DNA of 64,000 nucleotides from Kitasatospora aureofaciens (GTDB lineage: Bacteria; Actinomycetota; Actinomycetes; Streptomycetales; Streptomycetaceae): contig NZ_JPRF03000027.1 of assembly GCF_001188955.3 (NCBI RefSeq), positions 46,211 through 110,210 of the forward strand, written 5' to 3'. This document shows, one piece after another, positions 33,146-42,017 of this stretch. The position numbers and the translations under genes are program-made. The notes beneath the pieces are model-generated. The model searched no databases. It saw nothing but the letters and a program-made list of their open reading frames with translations, and was not told where the DNA came from. Position 1 is the stretch's first letter. Each line of letters begins with the position of its first letter.

Positions 33146-33928
33146 ATGGAAATCGTGATCGTCCCTGACGCCTCAGCGGCCGGCGAACTCATCGCCGCGG
33201 CGATCACCGATCTGCTGACCGACAAGCCCGACGCCCTGCTCGGCGTCGCGACCGGCTCGACCCCGCTGCCGATCTACCGGTCCCTCGCCGAGCGGGTCCG
33301 GGACGGCCGCCTGGACGCCTCCCGCGCGCGCATCTGCCAGCTGGACGAGTACGTCGGCCTGCCGGCCGGCCACCCGGAGTCCTACCGCTCGGTGGTGCTG
33401 CGCGAGGTCGTCGAGCCGCTCGGCCTGACCGAGGACTCCTTCCTGGGTCCGGACGGCAACGCGGCCGACGTCGCCGCGGCCGCCACCGCCTACGACCGCG
33501 CGCTGGCCGAGGCCGGCGGCGTGGACCTGCAGCTGCTCGGCATCGGCACGGACGGCCACATCGGCTTCAACGAGCCCTGCTCCTCGCTCGCCTCCCGGAC
33601 CCGGATCAAGACCCTGACCCGGCAGACCCGGGTGGACAACGCCCGCTTCTTCGACAGCATCGACCAGGTCCCGCACCACGTCATCACCCAGGGCATCGGC
33701 ACCATCCTGGAGGCCCGCCACCTGGTCCTGCTGGCCACCGGCGAGGCCAAGGCCGAGGCCGTCGCCCTGGCCGTCGAGGGCCCGCTGGCCGCGGCCGTCC
33801 CCGCCTCGGCGCTGCAGCTCCACCCGCACGCCACCGTAGTGGTCGACGAGGCCGCCGCCTCCCGCCTCAAGCTCGCCGACTACTTCCGCGACACCTATGC
33901 GGCCAAGCCGGCCTGGCAGAAGCTCTGA
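33146..33928 (+). CDS. nagB: Glucosamine-6-phosphate deaminase
   Basis: 260 residues. It converts glucosamine-6-phosphate to fructose-6-phosphate and ammonia, the last step of GlcNAc use. Conserved segments are all present: GVATGSTPLPIYRSL, CQLDEYVGLP, LLGIGTDGHIGFNEP and ITQGIGTILEARHLVLLATG. Two DasR-type operators precede it. In streptomycetes its substrate is also the DasR inducer, so this gene sits at the switch between feeding and development. A strong bidirectional terminator follows. Confidence 0.97.
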   Translation: MEIVIVPDASAAGELIAAAITDLLTDKPDALLGVATGSTPLPIYRSLAERVRDGRLDASRARICQLDEYVGLPAGHPESYRSVVLREVVEPLGLTEDSFLGPDGNAADVAAAATAYDRALAEAGGVDLQLLGIGTDGHIGFNEPCSSLASRTRIKTLTRQTRVDNARFFDSIDQVPHHVITQGIGTILEARHLVLLATGEAKAEAVALAVEGPLAAAVPASALQLHPHATVVVDEAAASRLKLADYFRDTYAAKPAWQKL

Positions 33929-33952
33929 TCCCACGGTCTCAGTCACGCGCAC

Positions 33953-33995
33953 GACGGCCGGGGCGCCGATCGCCGTGATCGGCGCCCCGGCCGTC
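33953..33995. terminator. 19-bp perfect bidirectional hairpin
   Basis: Arms 33953-33971 and 33977-33995 are exactly complementary around a 5-base loop. It lies between the convergent nagB and aminotransferase genes. Confidence 0.9.
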
Positions 33996-34003
33996 GGTGT
34001 GCG

Positions 34004-35134
34004 CTAACGCTTGCGCAGCCAGTCGGCGAAGGCGTCCAGGGCGGGGCCGGGGTCGCGGCGGCCGACGCCGATCCGGAAGCGGTCGGTGGGGGTGGGGGTG
34101 AGGTCGGAGCGGAACATGCTCGCGGGCATCAGCAGCACGCCGGCCTGTTCGACCAAGGCGGTGCAGAAGTCCTCCACGCCGTCCGGGCCGAGGTAGCGCG
34201 GGTAGGCGACGCAGCCGCCCTGCGGGGCCCGCCATTCGAAGAGCTCGGGGAACTCGGCGAAGAAGGCGTCGAAGACCGGCAGGTTCTCGGCGATGATGCC
34301 CCGGTTGCGCGCCAGGATCCGCTCGCGGGCGGTGATCGCGATCCGGGCCAGCACCTCGCTGGGCGCCGAGTTGCAGATGGTGGTGTAGTGCTTGGCCCGC
34401 TCCAGGCGGGCGCGCAGCTCGCGGTCCCGGCAGGCGATCCAGCCGATCCGCAGGCCGGGCAGGCCGAGGGACTTGGACGTCACGTTGAGCGAGAGGGCCG
34501 TCGCGGAGAGGTCGGCGGCCTGCGGCAGGGCCCGGTCCGGCTCGCGTTCCAGGCCGCGGTAGACCTCGTCCGAGAACAGCCGGATGCCACGCTCCTCGCA
34601 GAGTCCGGCCAGGCGGGCGAAGTCGGCGGCGGGGATCAGCGTGCCGGTCGGGTTGTTCGGGAAGTTGACCGACAGCACCTTGGTGTTCGGGCGCAGCGCC
34701 GCCTCGACGGCGTCCAGGTCGAGCGCCCAGTCCTGCCGCTCGTCCAGCGCGACGCCGGTGACCTCGCAGAGCGAGAGCGGAATCGTCTCCGCCGACTGGT
34801 AGTTGGGGGTCAGCACCACCGCGTGGTCACCCGGTTCGAGCAGCACCTGCATGGCGAGGTTGATGCCCTCCTGGGCGCCGCCGAAGCAGATCACGTCGTC
34901 CGCCTCGACCTGCTCGTACATCCCGGCGATCGCCTGTCGCAGGCCGGGGTCGCCGAAGGTCTCGGTGTAGCCGAGGGCGAGGTTGTCCCAGGCCTCGCGG
35001 TCCTTGGGGCCCGCCAGGGCGAGGACTTCGGCCATCGTCATGGTCTGGGAGTCGGAGGCGGTGAGGTGGTGGCGGGCGGTGAACTCCCAGCGGGTGAAGT
35101 AGGTTTCGAGCCGGAAGTCGGGCAGGCGGGTCAT
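34004..35134 (-). CDS. PLP-dependent aminotransferase (class I/II)
   Basis: 376 residues from the ATG at 35134. Fold type I landmarks: NYQSAETIPLSL, VNFPNNPTGT, FSDEVYRGLE and the PLP lysine in SLNVTSKSLGLPGLRIGW. The C-terminal arginine region is TPTDRFRIGVGR. The substrate is not determined, but an amino acid is likely. It follows a DauR/YheO-like regulator by 7 bp in the same direction, so the pair may serve amino-acid breakdown controlled by its own substrate. Confidence 0.9.
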   Translation of the reverse strand: MTRLPDFRLETYFTRWEFTARHHLTASDSQTMTMAEVLALAGPKDREAWDNLALGYTETFGDPGLRQAIAGMYEQVEADDVICFGGAQEGINLAMQVLLEPGDHAVVLTPNYQSAETIPLSLCEVTGVALDERQDWALDLDAVEAALRPNTKVLSVNFPNNPTGTLIPAADFARLAGLCEERGIRLFSDEVYRGLEREPDRALPQAADLSATALSLNVTSKSLGLPGLRIGWIACRDRELRARLERAKHYTTICNSAPSEVLARIAITARERILARNRGIIAENLPVFDAFFAEFPELFEWRAPQGGCVAYPRYLGPDGVEDFCTALVEQAGVLLMPASMFRSDLTPTPTDRFRIGVGRRDPGPALDAFADWLRKR

Positions 35135-35141
35135 CTGGTTC

Positions 35142-35786
35142 TCAGTCCTTCCTGGGGCCGGCTGGGTGCTTGAGCTCGGCGAGCAGGGCATAGGCGGTGG
35201 AGCGGGAGATCCGCAGCGCGGTGGCGACGGCGGGGACGGCCCGGCGCACGGCGAACACCCCGGCCTCGTCCAGCTCGCGCAGTACGGCGAGCCGGTCCTC
35301 CCGGGTGAAGCGTTCCAGCGGGCGGCCCTGAGCGCGGACGTGGCCGCCGATCACGTCGTTCATCCGTTCCGTCCAGTCCCGTTCGAACAGCGGCTCGGGG
35401 CGCGGGGCGGTGGGCGCGGCGAAGTTCGTCAGCAGGGCGGCGGCCTGCTCCAGCGGGCCACGGTCCAGGTTGACGCAGAGCACCGCCGAGGCCCGGCCGG
35501 CCTCGTCCCGCAGCACCGCGCTGACCGAGGAGAGCCGTCGGCCGTCCGGCAGCAGCTTCTCGTACGGCCCGTAGACGTCGGGCGCGGACGGGTCGAGCTC
35601 GTCCAGTTCGCCGAGCAGGGACGGGTCGCCTGGGGCGCGGGTGGTCATCGGGTTCCAGATGGCCAGCACCCGGTCGGTGGCGGTGTCGTGCAGCACCACC
35701 TCGGCGTAGGGCCCGAGCAGCAGGGCCACCGCACGGCAGACCGGCGACCAGGTCCGCACGCGAAGGTCGGGGGTTTCGGCAGGCAT
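35142..35786 (-). CDS. YheO/DauR-like transcriptional regulator (PAS plus HTH)
   Basis: 214 residues. The N-terminal YheO-type PAS-like domain has VALLLGPYAEVVLHDTATDR and LLPDGRRLSSVSAVLRDEAG. The C-terminal helix-turn-helix (REDRLAVLRELDEAGVFAVR, then ALRISRSTAYALLAEL) matches the DauR family, which controls D-amino-acid catabolism in pseudomonads. First gene of an operon with the aminotransferase, so it probably regulates it. Confidence 0.87.
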   Translation of the reverse strand: MPAETPDLRVRTWSPVCRAVALLLGPYAEVVLHDTATDRVLAIWNPMTTRAPGDPSLLGELDELDPSAPDVYGPYEKLLPDGRRLSSVSAVLRDEAGRASAVLCVNLDRGPLEQAAALLTNFAAPTAPRPEPLFERDWTERMNDVIGGHVRAQGRPLERFTREDRLAVLRELDEAGVFAVRRAVPAVATALRISRSTAYALLAELKHPAGPRKD

Positions 35787-35839
35787 GGTTGGACTGTACG
35801 TCCGGCTCGGACGCTTCGTCCAGAGGCTTTACGGAAGAA

Positions 35840-35863
35840 CCCCGGCCGGGTGTCCGGCCGGGG
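35840..35863 (-). terminator. 10-bp perfect hairpin terminator
   Basis: Arms 35840-35849 and 35854-35863 pair exactly around a GTGT loop, about 50 bp beyond the stop of the leftward beta-propeller gene. Confidence 0.8.
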
Positions 35864-35910
35864 CCCTCCGGGAGGCGCTCCGGGTGGGGCTCTCCGAGAG
35901 CTGGAGCCGC

Positions 35911-37560
35911 TCAGCTGCAGGTGATCAGCAGGCCGAGCACGGAGGTGCAGCTACGACTGTCCTTGCTGGTCGCGGGCGAGGGGTCGGCGGGGGCACCGGC
36001 CGTCCGCGCCACGGTGATGCTCCAGGAGGCGAGCACGTTCAGCCCGGCGCCGCCGACGGAGAAGTGCCGGGTGGTGCTCGCACCCTTGGCGAGCGGGGCG
36101 CTCAGGGTGCAGGTGAGCCTGCCCCCGGCGACGGTGCAGTCGCCGGAGGTGGTGGTCAGCCCGGCGGGTAGGGCGGCGGAGACGGTGGCCGCCGTGACCG
36201 GGTCCGGGCCCTGGCCGGTGAGGGTGACGGTGTAGTCGACCCGGCTCGCGAACAGGCCGGTGACCGGGGTCGCGGCGAGCGCGACGACCAGGTGGGCGCT
36301 GGGCGCGGTGTAGGTGAAGCGGTCGGCGGCGACGGCGGCACTGGTGCCGCCGGGCGTGGTGACCTGGACGTCCACCGGCCCGGTCACCGTGGTGGCGGGG
36401 GCGGTGGCGGTGCAGCTGGTCCTGGTGCAGCTGAAGGAGGTGGCCGGGCCGGCCGCGCCGAAGGTGACGCCGGTGGCGCCGTTCAGGTCGGTGCCGGTGA
36501 CGGTCACCGTGGTGCCGCCCACCCCGGAGCCGCCGTTCGGGCTGATCACGGTGACGGCGGGCACCGGCAGCGGGAAGTTCAGCACGTCGACCGCGTTGCC
36601 GGTGAAGTCGGCGAGGTAGCCGCGCCGGCCGTCGGCGCTCAGCGCCAGGGTGTACGGGCTGGCGCCGACCGGCACCGTCGCGGTGACGCTCCGGCTCGCC
36701 GCGTCGATCACGCTCAGGGTGTTGTCGCCGTAGTTGGAGACGTACGCGGTGGAGCCGTCCGGTGCGAGGCTGACGGCGTACGGGCCGTTGCCGACGGTGA
36801 CGGTGCCGAGCAGGGTGTTCGCGCCGGTGTCGAGCACGGCGGCCGTGGTGTCGTCGCCGTCGGCGACCCACAGCCGGCTGCCGTCGGGGCTGAGCGCCAG
36901 GCCGAAGGCGCTGTGGCCGACCTGAACAGTGGCGCTCACCGTGCTGCTCACGGTGTCGACCACGTTCACCGCCTTGGCGCCGGAGGCCGCCACGTACAGG
37001 CGCTTGCCGTCGGGCGAGACGGCGAGCCCGTGCGGCTCGGCGCCGACCGGGACAGTGGCTGTCACGGTGCCGGACGAAGTGTCCAGCACGCTCACCGTGC
37101 CGGCCCCGGCGTTGCTCACGTAGGCGCGCTTGCCGTCCGGCGAGAGGACCAGGCCCCAGGGCTGGGCACCGACCGGGACGGTGGCGGTGACGGTGTTGCT
37201 CGCGGTGTCCACGACGCTGACCGTGTTGTCGAGGTGGTGGGTCAGGTAGGCGCGTTGCCCGTCGGGCGAGACGGCGACCGCGTACGAGCCCGTCCCGGCG
37301 GTGAAGCTGCCGGTCACCACCTTGCTCGCGGTGTCCAGGACGCTGACCGTGCCGCTGCTCTGGCTGGTCACGTAGGCCCGGGCGCCGTCCGGGGTGAGCG
37401 CCAGCCCGGCCGGGTAGGGCGCCACCGGCACATGGGCGGTCACGGTCGGCGCGGGCGCGGCGGCCTCGGCGGTGACCGGCTGGGAGAGCAGCGCGGCCGT
37501 GGCGGCGGATATCGCCGCCACGGCCGTCCAGGCGCGCCGGGGTGCACGGGGTGGTCTCAC
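35911..37560 (-). CDS. Secreted YVTN beta-propeller protein with IPT-like and DUF11-like domains
   Basis: 549 residues. A signal peptide (VAAISAATAALLSQPVTAEA) precedes about seven repeats of roughly 42 residues, with patterns such as LTPDGARAYVTSQSSGTVSV and VSPDGKRLYVAASGAKAVNV, forming a YVTN propeller (about 45-325). An IPT/TIG-like region follows (VTVISPNGGSGVGGTTVTVT), then a DUF11-like region (YTVTLTGQGPDPVTAATVSA) and a short cysteine-containing tail. Probably a surface or secreted binding protein. No catalytic residues seen. Confidence 0.87.
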   Translation of the reverse strand: MRPPRAPRRAWTAVAAISAATAALLSQPVTAEAAAPAPTVTAHVPVAPYPAGLALTPDGARAYVTSQSSGTVSVLDTASKVVTGSFTAGTGSYAVAVSPDGQRAYLTHHLDNTVSVVDTASNTVTATVPVGAQPWGLVLSPDGKRAYVSNAGAGTVSVLDTSSGTVTATVPVGAEPHGLAVSPDGKRLYVAASGAKAVNVVDTVSSTVSATVQVGHSAFGLALSPDGSRLWVADGDDTTAAVLDTGANTLLGTVTVGNGPYAVSLAPDGSTAYVSNYGDNTLSVIDAASRSVTATVPVGASPYTLALSADGRRGYLADFTGNAVDVLNFPLPVPAVTVISPNGGSGVGGTTVTVTGTDLNGATGVTFGAAGPATSFSCTRTSCTATAPATTVTGPVDVQVTTPGGTSAAVAADRFTYTAPSAHLVVALAATPVTGLFASRVDYTVTLTGQGPDPVTAATVSAALPAGLTTTSGDCTVAGGRLTCTLSAPLAKGASTTRHFSVGGAGLNVLASWSITVARTAGAPADPSPATSKDSRSCTSVLGLLITCS

Positions 37561-37712
37561 GGAATCTCCAGGGGAGTCGGCGGGGGGACGGGGTGCAGGA
37601 CGTGGCTCCGGAGCCGGGGGAAGCGTAGAGCGGCTGCTGATGGCGGGTCAGGAGCTGATCGGTAATGTCGCCAACTGTTCGGATTCGACCGGGATACGGT
37701 CACCGAAGCGGG

Positions 37713-37764
37713 CCCACCGCCCCGGCCCACCGCCCCGGCCCACCGCTCCGGCCCGCCGACCCGG
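37713..37764. repeat. 13-bp tandem repeat, four copies
   Basis: Two exact copies of CCCACCGCCCCGG (37713-37738), one with a single change and one with two changes (to 37764). It lies between the beta-propeller gene and the nsrR promoter. Confidence 0.8.
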
Positions 37765-37828
37765 CGGGCCCGACCCGACCGGGGGCGATGAGTGACGTGA
37801 CCAGGGTCTCAGCCGGGATAGGTCCCGA

Positions 37829-37851
37829 AATTGGAATCGCAGAGTCGCATT
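37829..37851 (+). promoter_or_regulatory. Putative NsrR operator upstream of nsrR
   Basis: The 23 bases from 37829 follow the NsrR pattern AA-n5-AT-n-T-n-A-n-AT-n5-TT at most fixed positions, with two mismatches. It ends 16 bp before the GTG of nsrR. This suggests autoregulation by nitric oxide. Confidence 0.6.
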
Positions 37852-37867
37852 CGCTAGCGTTCGGTTC

Positions 37868-38311
37868 GTGAGGCTGACCAAGAGCACCGACATCGCTCTC
37901 CGCATCGCGATGCGACTCGCCGTACTCGGCGAGGGCGAGAACCCGACCACCCGCGAGGTGGCCGAGTCGGTCGGCGTGCCGTACACCCACGCCGCGAAGG
38001 TGGTCAGCAGGCTGCAGCACCTCGGCGTGGTGGAGGCCCGGCGCGGACGCGGCGGCGGGCTGATGATCACCTTCGCCGGGCGGACCGGTTCGCTCGGCCT
38101 GCTGCTGCGCGAGCTGGAGGGCATCGGCGACGTGGTCGGCTGCGAGGACGAGCCGCCGTGCCCACTGCGGGCCGCCTGCCGACTGCGCGGGGCACTGCGC
38201 ACGGCACAGGAGGCGTTCTTCGCGGCGCTCGACCCGCTCAGCATCGACGACCTGGTGGCCTCCCCCACCGGTCCGGTGCTGCTCGGCCTCACCGCCAGAC
38301 CCGCCGACTGA
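37868..38311 (+). CDS. nsrR: Rrf2-family nitric-oxide-sensing repressor
   Basis: 147 residues from a GTG at 37868. The Rrf2 winged helix has STDIALRIAMRLAVLGEG, PTTREVAESVGVPYTHAAKV and GVVEARRGRGGGL. Three cysteines at about 92, 98 and 104 (GCEDEPPCPLRAAC) match the cluster-binding cysteines of NsrR. The 4Fe-4S protein represses until NO damages the cluster. The flavohemoglobin gene lies 86 bp downstream, and operator-like sites precede both genes, so this is a closed NO-defence circuit. Confidence 0.93.
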   Translation: MRLTKSTDIALRIAMRLAVLGEGENPTTREVAESVGVPYTHAAKVVSRLQHLGVVEARRGRGGGLMITFAGRTGSLGLLLRELEGIGDVVGCEDEPPCPLRAACRLRGALRTAQEAFFAALDPLSIDDLVASPTGPVLLGLTARPAD

Positions 38312-38349
38312 CCCCATCCCCCGGGGGTCAGTCGGCGCCCACAGTCTTT

Positions 38350-38372
38350 AATGCGAATCTGAGATACCAGTT
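38350..38372 (+). promoter_or_regulatory. Putative NsrR operator upstream of hmp
   Basis: AATGCGAATCT (38350-38360), one base, then AGATACCAGTT (38362-38372) form an 11-1-11 imperfect inverted repeat. It closely resembles NsrR sites before streptomycete hmpA genes as I remember them. It lies 26 bp before the hmp start. Confidence 0.75.
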
Positions 38373-38397
38373 CTCACTACCGTCAGGAGCTTCTCTG

Positions 38398-39579
38398 ATG
38401 CTGTCCGCGAAGTCCGCCGAGGTCGTCGAGGCCACCCTGCCCGTCGTGGGCGGCGCGATCGGTGACATCACCCCGCGCTTCTACGACCGGCTGTTCGCCG
38501 CGCACCCCGAGCTGCTGCGCGACCTGTTCAACCGGGGCAACCAGGCCAACGGCACCCAGCGCGAGGCGCTGGCCGGTTCGATAGCCGCGTTCGCCGCCGC
38601 GCTGATCGCCAACCCCGACCAGCGCCCGGACGCGATGCTCGCGCGGATCGCCCACAAGCACGTCTCGGTCGGCATCGACAACGAGCAGTACAAGGTCGTC
38701 CACGAGCACCTGTTCGCCGCGATCGTCGACATCCTCGGCGAAGCCGTCACCCCCGAGGTCGCCGCCGCCTGGGACGAGGTCTACTGGCTGATGGCCAACG
38801 CCCTGATGGCCATCGAGGAGCGGCTGCGCGCCGAGGTTGCCGCCGGCACCGACCAGACCGACCTGTGGCGCCCGTACACCGTGGTCGCCCGCCACCAGGA
38901 GACCGACACCGTCACCACCTACCTGGTCCGCCCGGCCGACGACGGCTCCCTGCCGGCCTCCCGCCCCGGCCAGTACGTCTCGGTGCGCACCGAGCTGGCC
39001 GACGGCGCCCACCAGATCCGCCAGTACAGCCTGTCCGGCGGCGCCGACAACGCGCTGCGCTTCAGCGTCAAGCGCGACGGCGAGGTCTCCGGCCACCTGC
39101 ACGACAACCTGCACGCCGGCGACACCGTCGAGCTGGCTCCCCCGCTGGGCGACATCTTCCTCGCCGAGGGCGACGGCCCGGTGCTGCTCGCCTCCGCCGG
39201 CATCGGCAACACCCCGATGACCGCGATGCTCGACCACCTGGCCGCCACCGGCTCCGCCCGGCAGGTCATCTCGGTGCACGGCGACCGCGACCAGCTCAGC
39301 CACGCCTTCCGCGCGGACCTGGAGCAGCTGACCGCCAAGCTGGCCAACGCCACCGCCCACGTCTTCTACGAGCAGCCGCTCGGCGAGTGGCCGGCCGAGC
39401 GCACCGGCCTGGTCAACCTGTCAACCGTCGAGGTCCCCGTCGGCACCACCGCCTACCTGTGCGGCCCGCTGCCCTTCCTGCGCGCCGTGCGCGGCCAGCT
39501 GATCGAGGCGGGCGTCCCCGCGGCGGACATCCACTACGAGGTGTTCGGCCCGGACCTCTGGCTCGGCGCCGGCGCCTGA
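38398..39579 (+). CDS. hmp: Flavohemoglobin, nitric oxide dioxygenase
   Basis: 393 residues from the ATG at 38398 (CAGGAG upstream). The globin domain (1-140) has the proximal-histidine region IAHKHVSVGIDNEQYKVV. A ferredoxin-reductase-type module follows, with the FAD-binding segment IRQYSLSGG and the NAD-binding stretches ASAGIGNTPMTAML and YLCGPLPFL. It oxidises NO to nitrate with O2 and NAD(P)H. Controlled by the adjacent NsrR through the site at 38350, and followed by a 19-bp terminator. Confidence 0.96.
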   Translation: MLSAKSAEVVEATLPVVGGAIGDITPRFYDRLFAAHPELLRDLFNRGNQANGTQREALAGSIAAFAAALIANPDQRPDAMLARIAHKHVSVGIDNEQYKVVHEHLFAAIVDILGEAVTPEVAAAWDEVYWLMANALMAIEERLRAEVAAGTDQTDLWRPYTVVARHQETDTVTTYLVRPADDGSLPASRPGQYVSVRTELADGAHQIRQYSLSGGADNALRFSVKRDGEVSGHLHDNLHAGDTVELAPPLGDIFLAEGDGPVLLASAGIGNTPMTAMLDHLAATGSARQVISVHGDRDQLSHAFRADLEQLTAKLANATAHVFYEQPLGEWPAERTGLVNLSTVEVPVGTTAYLCGPLPFLRAVRGQLIEAGVPAADIHYEVFGPDLWLGAGA

Positions 39580-39609
39580 GCCCCGAGCGTTCCCGCGCGG
39601 CCTCCTTCA

Positions 39610-39654
39610 CCGGCACGGGCCCGCCCGTTACGATCACGGGCGGGCCCGTGCCGG
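39610..39654 (+). terminator. 19-bp perfect hairpin terminator
   Basis: Arms 39610-39628 and 39636-39654 are exactly complementary around a 7-base loop, 30 bp after hmp, followed by TTTCGG. Confidence 0.92.
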
Positions 39655-39740
39655 TTTCGGCGTTCCGGCGGTTCGGCCGGCTCGGCGTTCCAGCGGTTCG
39701 GCGGTTCAGCAGTTCGGCGGTTCGACGTGAGGAGCTCGGG

Positions 39741-40502
39741 TTGCGGGTCGCGCTGTTCGCCACCTGCGTCAACGACGCGCTGTTCCCCGCCACGGCGGTC
39801 GCCACCGTACGGCTGCTGGAGCGCCTCGGCGTGACGGTGGACTTCCCCGCCGGGCAGACCTGCTGCGGACAGCCGCAGTACAACACCGGCTACCGCCGGG
39901 CCTGCGAGCCGCTGGTGCGGCGGACCGCCCGCGCCTTCGCCGGGTACGACCACGTGGTGACACCCTCCGGCTCCTGCGTGGCGATGGTCCGGGACAACTA
40001 CCCGCGGATCGGCGCCCGGGCCGCCACCGAGGGCCGGGGCGGTGAACTCACCGACGCCGCCACGGCGTTGGCGCCCCGGGTGATCGAGCTCACCGAATTC
40101 CTGGTCGACGTGCTCGGCGTCGAGGACGTCGGCGCGCACTTCCCGTACACCGTCACCTACCACCCTTCCTGCCACGGCCTGCGAATGCTCGGACTGGGCG
40201 AGCGGCCGCTGCGACTGCTGCGCGCCGTCAAGGGATTGGAGCTGGTCGAGCTGCCGGGTGCGGAGGAGTGCTGCGGCTTCGGCGGGACCTTCGCCGTCAA
40301 GAACGCGGCGGTCTCGGCCGCGATGGCCGAGGACAAGCTCGCCAACGCCCTCGGCACCGGAGCCCAGGTGCTGTGCGGCGCCGACAACTCCTGCCTGCTG
40401 CACCTCGGCGGCACCCTGCGCCGCCGAGGTGACGCGCTGCGGCCGCTGCACCTCGCGGAGATCCTGGCCAGCACCGAGGAGCACCCCTGGAGGCCGTCGT
40501 GA
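39741..40502 (+). CDS. lutA: Lactate utilization protein A (Fe-S oxidoreductase)
   Basis: About 253 residues. The TTG at 39741 is chosen because GAGGAG lies 6 bases upstream and the protein then begins LRVALFATCVNDALFP, as in other LutA/YkgE proteins. Two CCG-type cysteine domains are seen: TCCGQPQYNTGY, then YHPSCHGLRMLG with AEECCGFGGTFAVKN. With LutB and LutC it oxidises L-lactate to pyruvate. First gene of lutABC. Confidence 0.9.
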   Translation: MRVALFATCVNDALFPATAVATVRLLERLGVTVDFPAGQTCCGQPQYNTGYRRACEPLVRRTARAFAGYDHVVTPSGSCVAMVRDNYPRIGARAATEGRGGELTDAATALAPRVIELTEFLVDVLGVEDVGAHFPYTVTYHPSCHGLRMLGLGERPLRLLRAVKGLELVELPGAEECCGFGGTFAVKNAAVSAAMAEDKLANALGTGAQVLCGADNSCLLHLGGTLRRRGDALRPLHLAEILASTEEHPWRPS

Positions 40503-40606
40503 CCGAGCGGAGCGAGGCGGGCACATGAGCGAGCGGAGCGAGCGAACCATCGAGAGGTGCGTGTGGGCGAATGCCCTTGCCGAGCGGAGCGAGGCGGGTG
40601 CATGAG
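40502..40606. repeat. Duplicated start-region repeat between lutA and lutB
   Basis: Two near-identical units of about 28 bp (40502-40529 and 40579-40606) contain GAGCGGAGCGAGGCGGG followed by a C/T-A/G-CATGAG end. Each carries an ATG: the first opens a 26-codon frame (40525-40605) whose TGA overlaps the lutB ATG at 40602, so it could couple translation. A third GAGCGGAGCGAG lies between them. This GAGCGGAGCGAG element is widespread in streptomycete intergenic DNA. Confidence 0.75.
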
Positions 40607-42017
40607 TGACACGTTCCTGGGCATGCCCGCCTTTCCGCAGGCGGCCGCCCGCGCGGTGCGGGACAGGCAGCTGCGCGCCAACCTGCGGCACGCCACCCAC
40701 ACCATCCGCGACAAGAGGGCCCGGGCCGTCGCCGAGCTCCCCGACTGGGCCGAGCTGCGCTCGGCAGGGAAGGCGATCAAGGACCACACCCTGCGCCATC
40801 TCGACCGTTACCTGGTGCAGTTGGAGGAGGCCGTCACGGCGGCCGGAGGCACCGTCCACTGGGCGGCGGACGCCGAGGAAGCCAACCGGATCGTCGCCGG
40901 GCTGGTCCACGCCACCGGCACGACGGAGGTGGTCAAGGTCAAGTCGATGGCCACCCAGGAGATCGGACTGAACGAGGCGCTGGCCGCCGAGGGGGTCACC
41001 GCCTACGAGACCGATCTCGCCGAGCTGATCGTGCAGTTGGGCGAGGACCGCCCCTCGCACATCCTGGTCCCGGCGATCCACCGCAACCGCGCCGAGATCC
41101 GGGAGATCTTCGCCGACCGGATGGCCTCCTGGGGCCGCCCGGCGCCCGAGGGCCTGACCGACTCCCCCGCCGAACTCGCCGAGGCCGCCCGGCTGCACCT
41201 GCGGGAGAAGTTCCTGCGTGCCGAAGTGGCCGTCTCCGGCGCCAACTTCATGGTCGCCGAGACCGGCACCCTGGTGGTGGTCGAGTCCGAGGGCAACGGC
41301 CGGATGTGCCTCACCCTGCCGCGCACCCTGATCTCGGTGGTCGGCATCGAGAAGGTCGTACCGACCTGGCGGGACCTCGAGGTCTTCCTCCAACTGCTCC
41401 CCCGCTCCTCCACCGCCGAGCGGATGAACCCCTACACCTCGCTGTGGGCCGGGACCACCCGGGGCGACGGCCCGTCAGAGTTCCACCTGGTGCTGCTGGA
41501 CAACGGGCGCACCGCCGCACTGGCCGACCAGGTCGGCCGGCAGGCCCTGCGCTGCATCCGCTGCTCGGCCTGCCTCAACGTCTGCCCGGTGTACGAGCGG
41601 GCGGGCGGACACGCCTACGGCTCGGTCTACCCGGGCCCGATCGGCGCCGTCCTCACTCCCCAACTGCGCGGCACGGCGAGCCCGGTGGACGCCTCGCTGC
41701 CGTACGCCTCCTCGCTCTGCGGGGCCTGTTACGAGGTGTGCCCGGTGGCCATCGACATCCCCGAGGTGCTGGTGCACCTGCGCGAGCGGGTCGCCGAACA
41801 GGGCGGCCACCCGGTGGAGCGGGCCGCCGTGGCCGCCGCCGGGTACGTCCTGGACCACCCGGCGGCGCTCGCGGCCGCCGAGCGGCTGGCCGGACGCACC
41901 CGCGCCCTGCACCCGCGCCGACTGCCCGGGCCGGGTCGGGCCTGGACCGACAGCCGGGACCTTCCGGAGGTGCCCGCCGAACCGTTCCGCGACTGGTGGC
42001 GGAGGAACCGTACGTGA
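40602..42017 (+). CDS. lutB: Lactate utilization protein B (LUD domain, 4Fe-4S)
   Basis: 471 residues from the ATG at 40602. The LUD domain (about 60-290) has TTEVVKVKSMATQEIGLNEA and VAVSGANFMVAETGTLVVVE. Two cysteine clusters follow: CIRCSACLNVCPVYERAGGH and CGACYEVCPVAIDIPEVL. This is the LutB/YkgF electron-transfer subunit of the lactate oxidation complex. The start region is a duplicated repeat shared with a mini-ORF; the stop overlaps lutC. Confidence 0.94.
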   Translation: MSDTFLGMPAFPQAAARAVRDRQLRANLRHATHTIRDKRARAVAELPDWAELRSAGKAIKDHTLRHLDRYLVQLEEAVTAAGGTVHWAADAEEANRIVAGLVHATGTTEVVKVKSMATQEIGLNEALAAEGVTAYETDLAELIVQLGEDRPSHILVPAIHRNRAEIREIFADRMASWGRPAPEGLTDSPAELAEAARLHLREKFLRAEVAVSGANFMVAETGTLVVVESEGNGRMCLTLPRTLISVVGIEKVVPTWRDLEVFLQLLPRSSTAERMNPYTSLWAGTTRGDGPSEFHLVLLDNGRTAALADQVGRQALRCIRCSACLNVCPVYERAGGHAYGSVYPGPIGAVLTPQLRGTASPVDASLPYASSLCGACYEVCPVAIDIPEVLVHLRERVAEQGGHPVERAAVAAAGYVLDHPAALAAAERLAGRTRALHPRRLPGPGRAWTDSRDLPEVPAEPFRDWWRRNRT

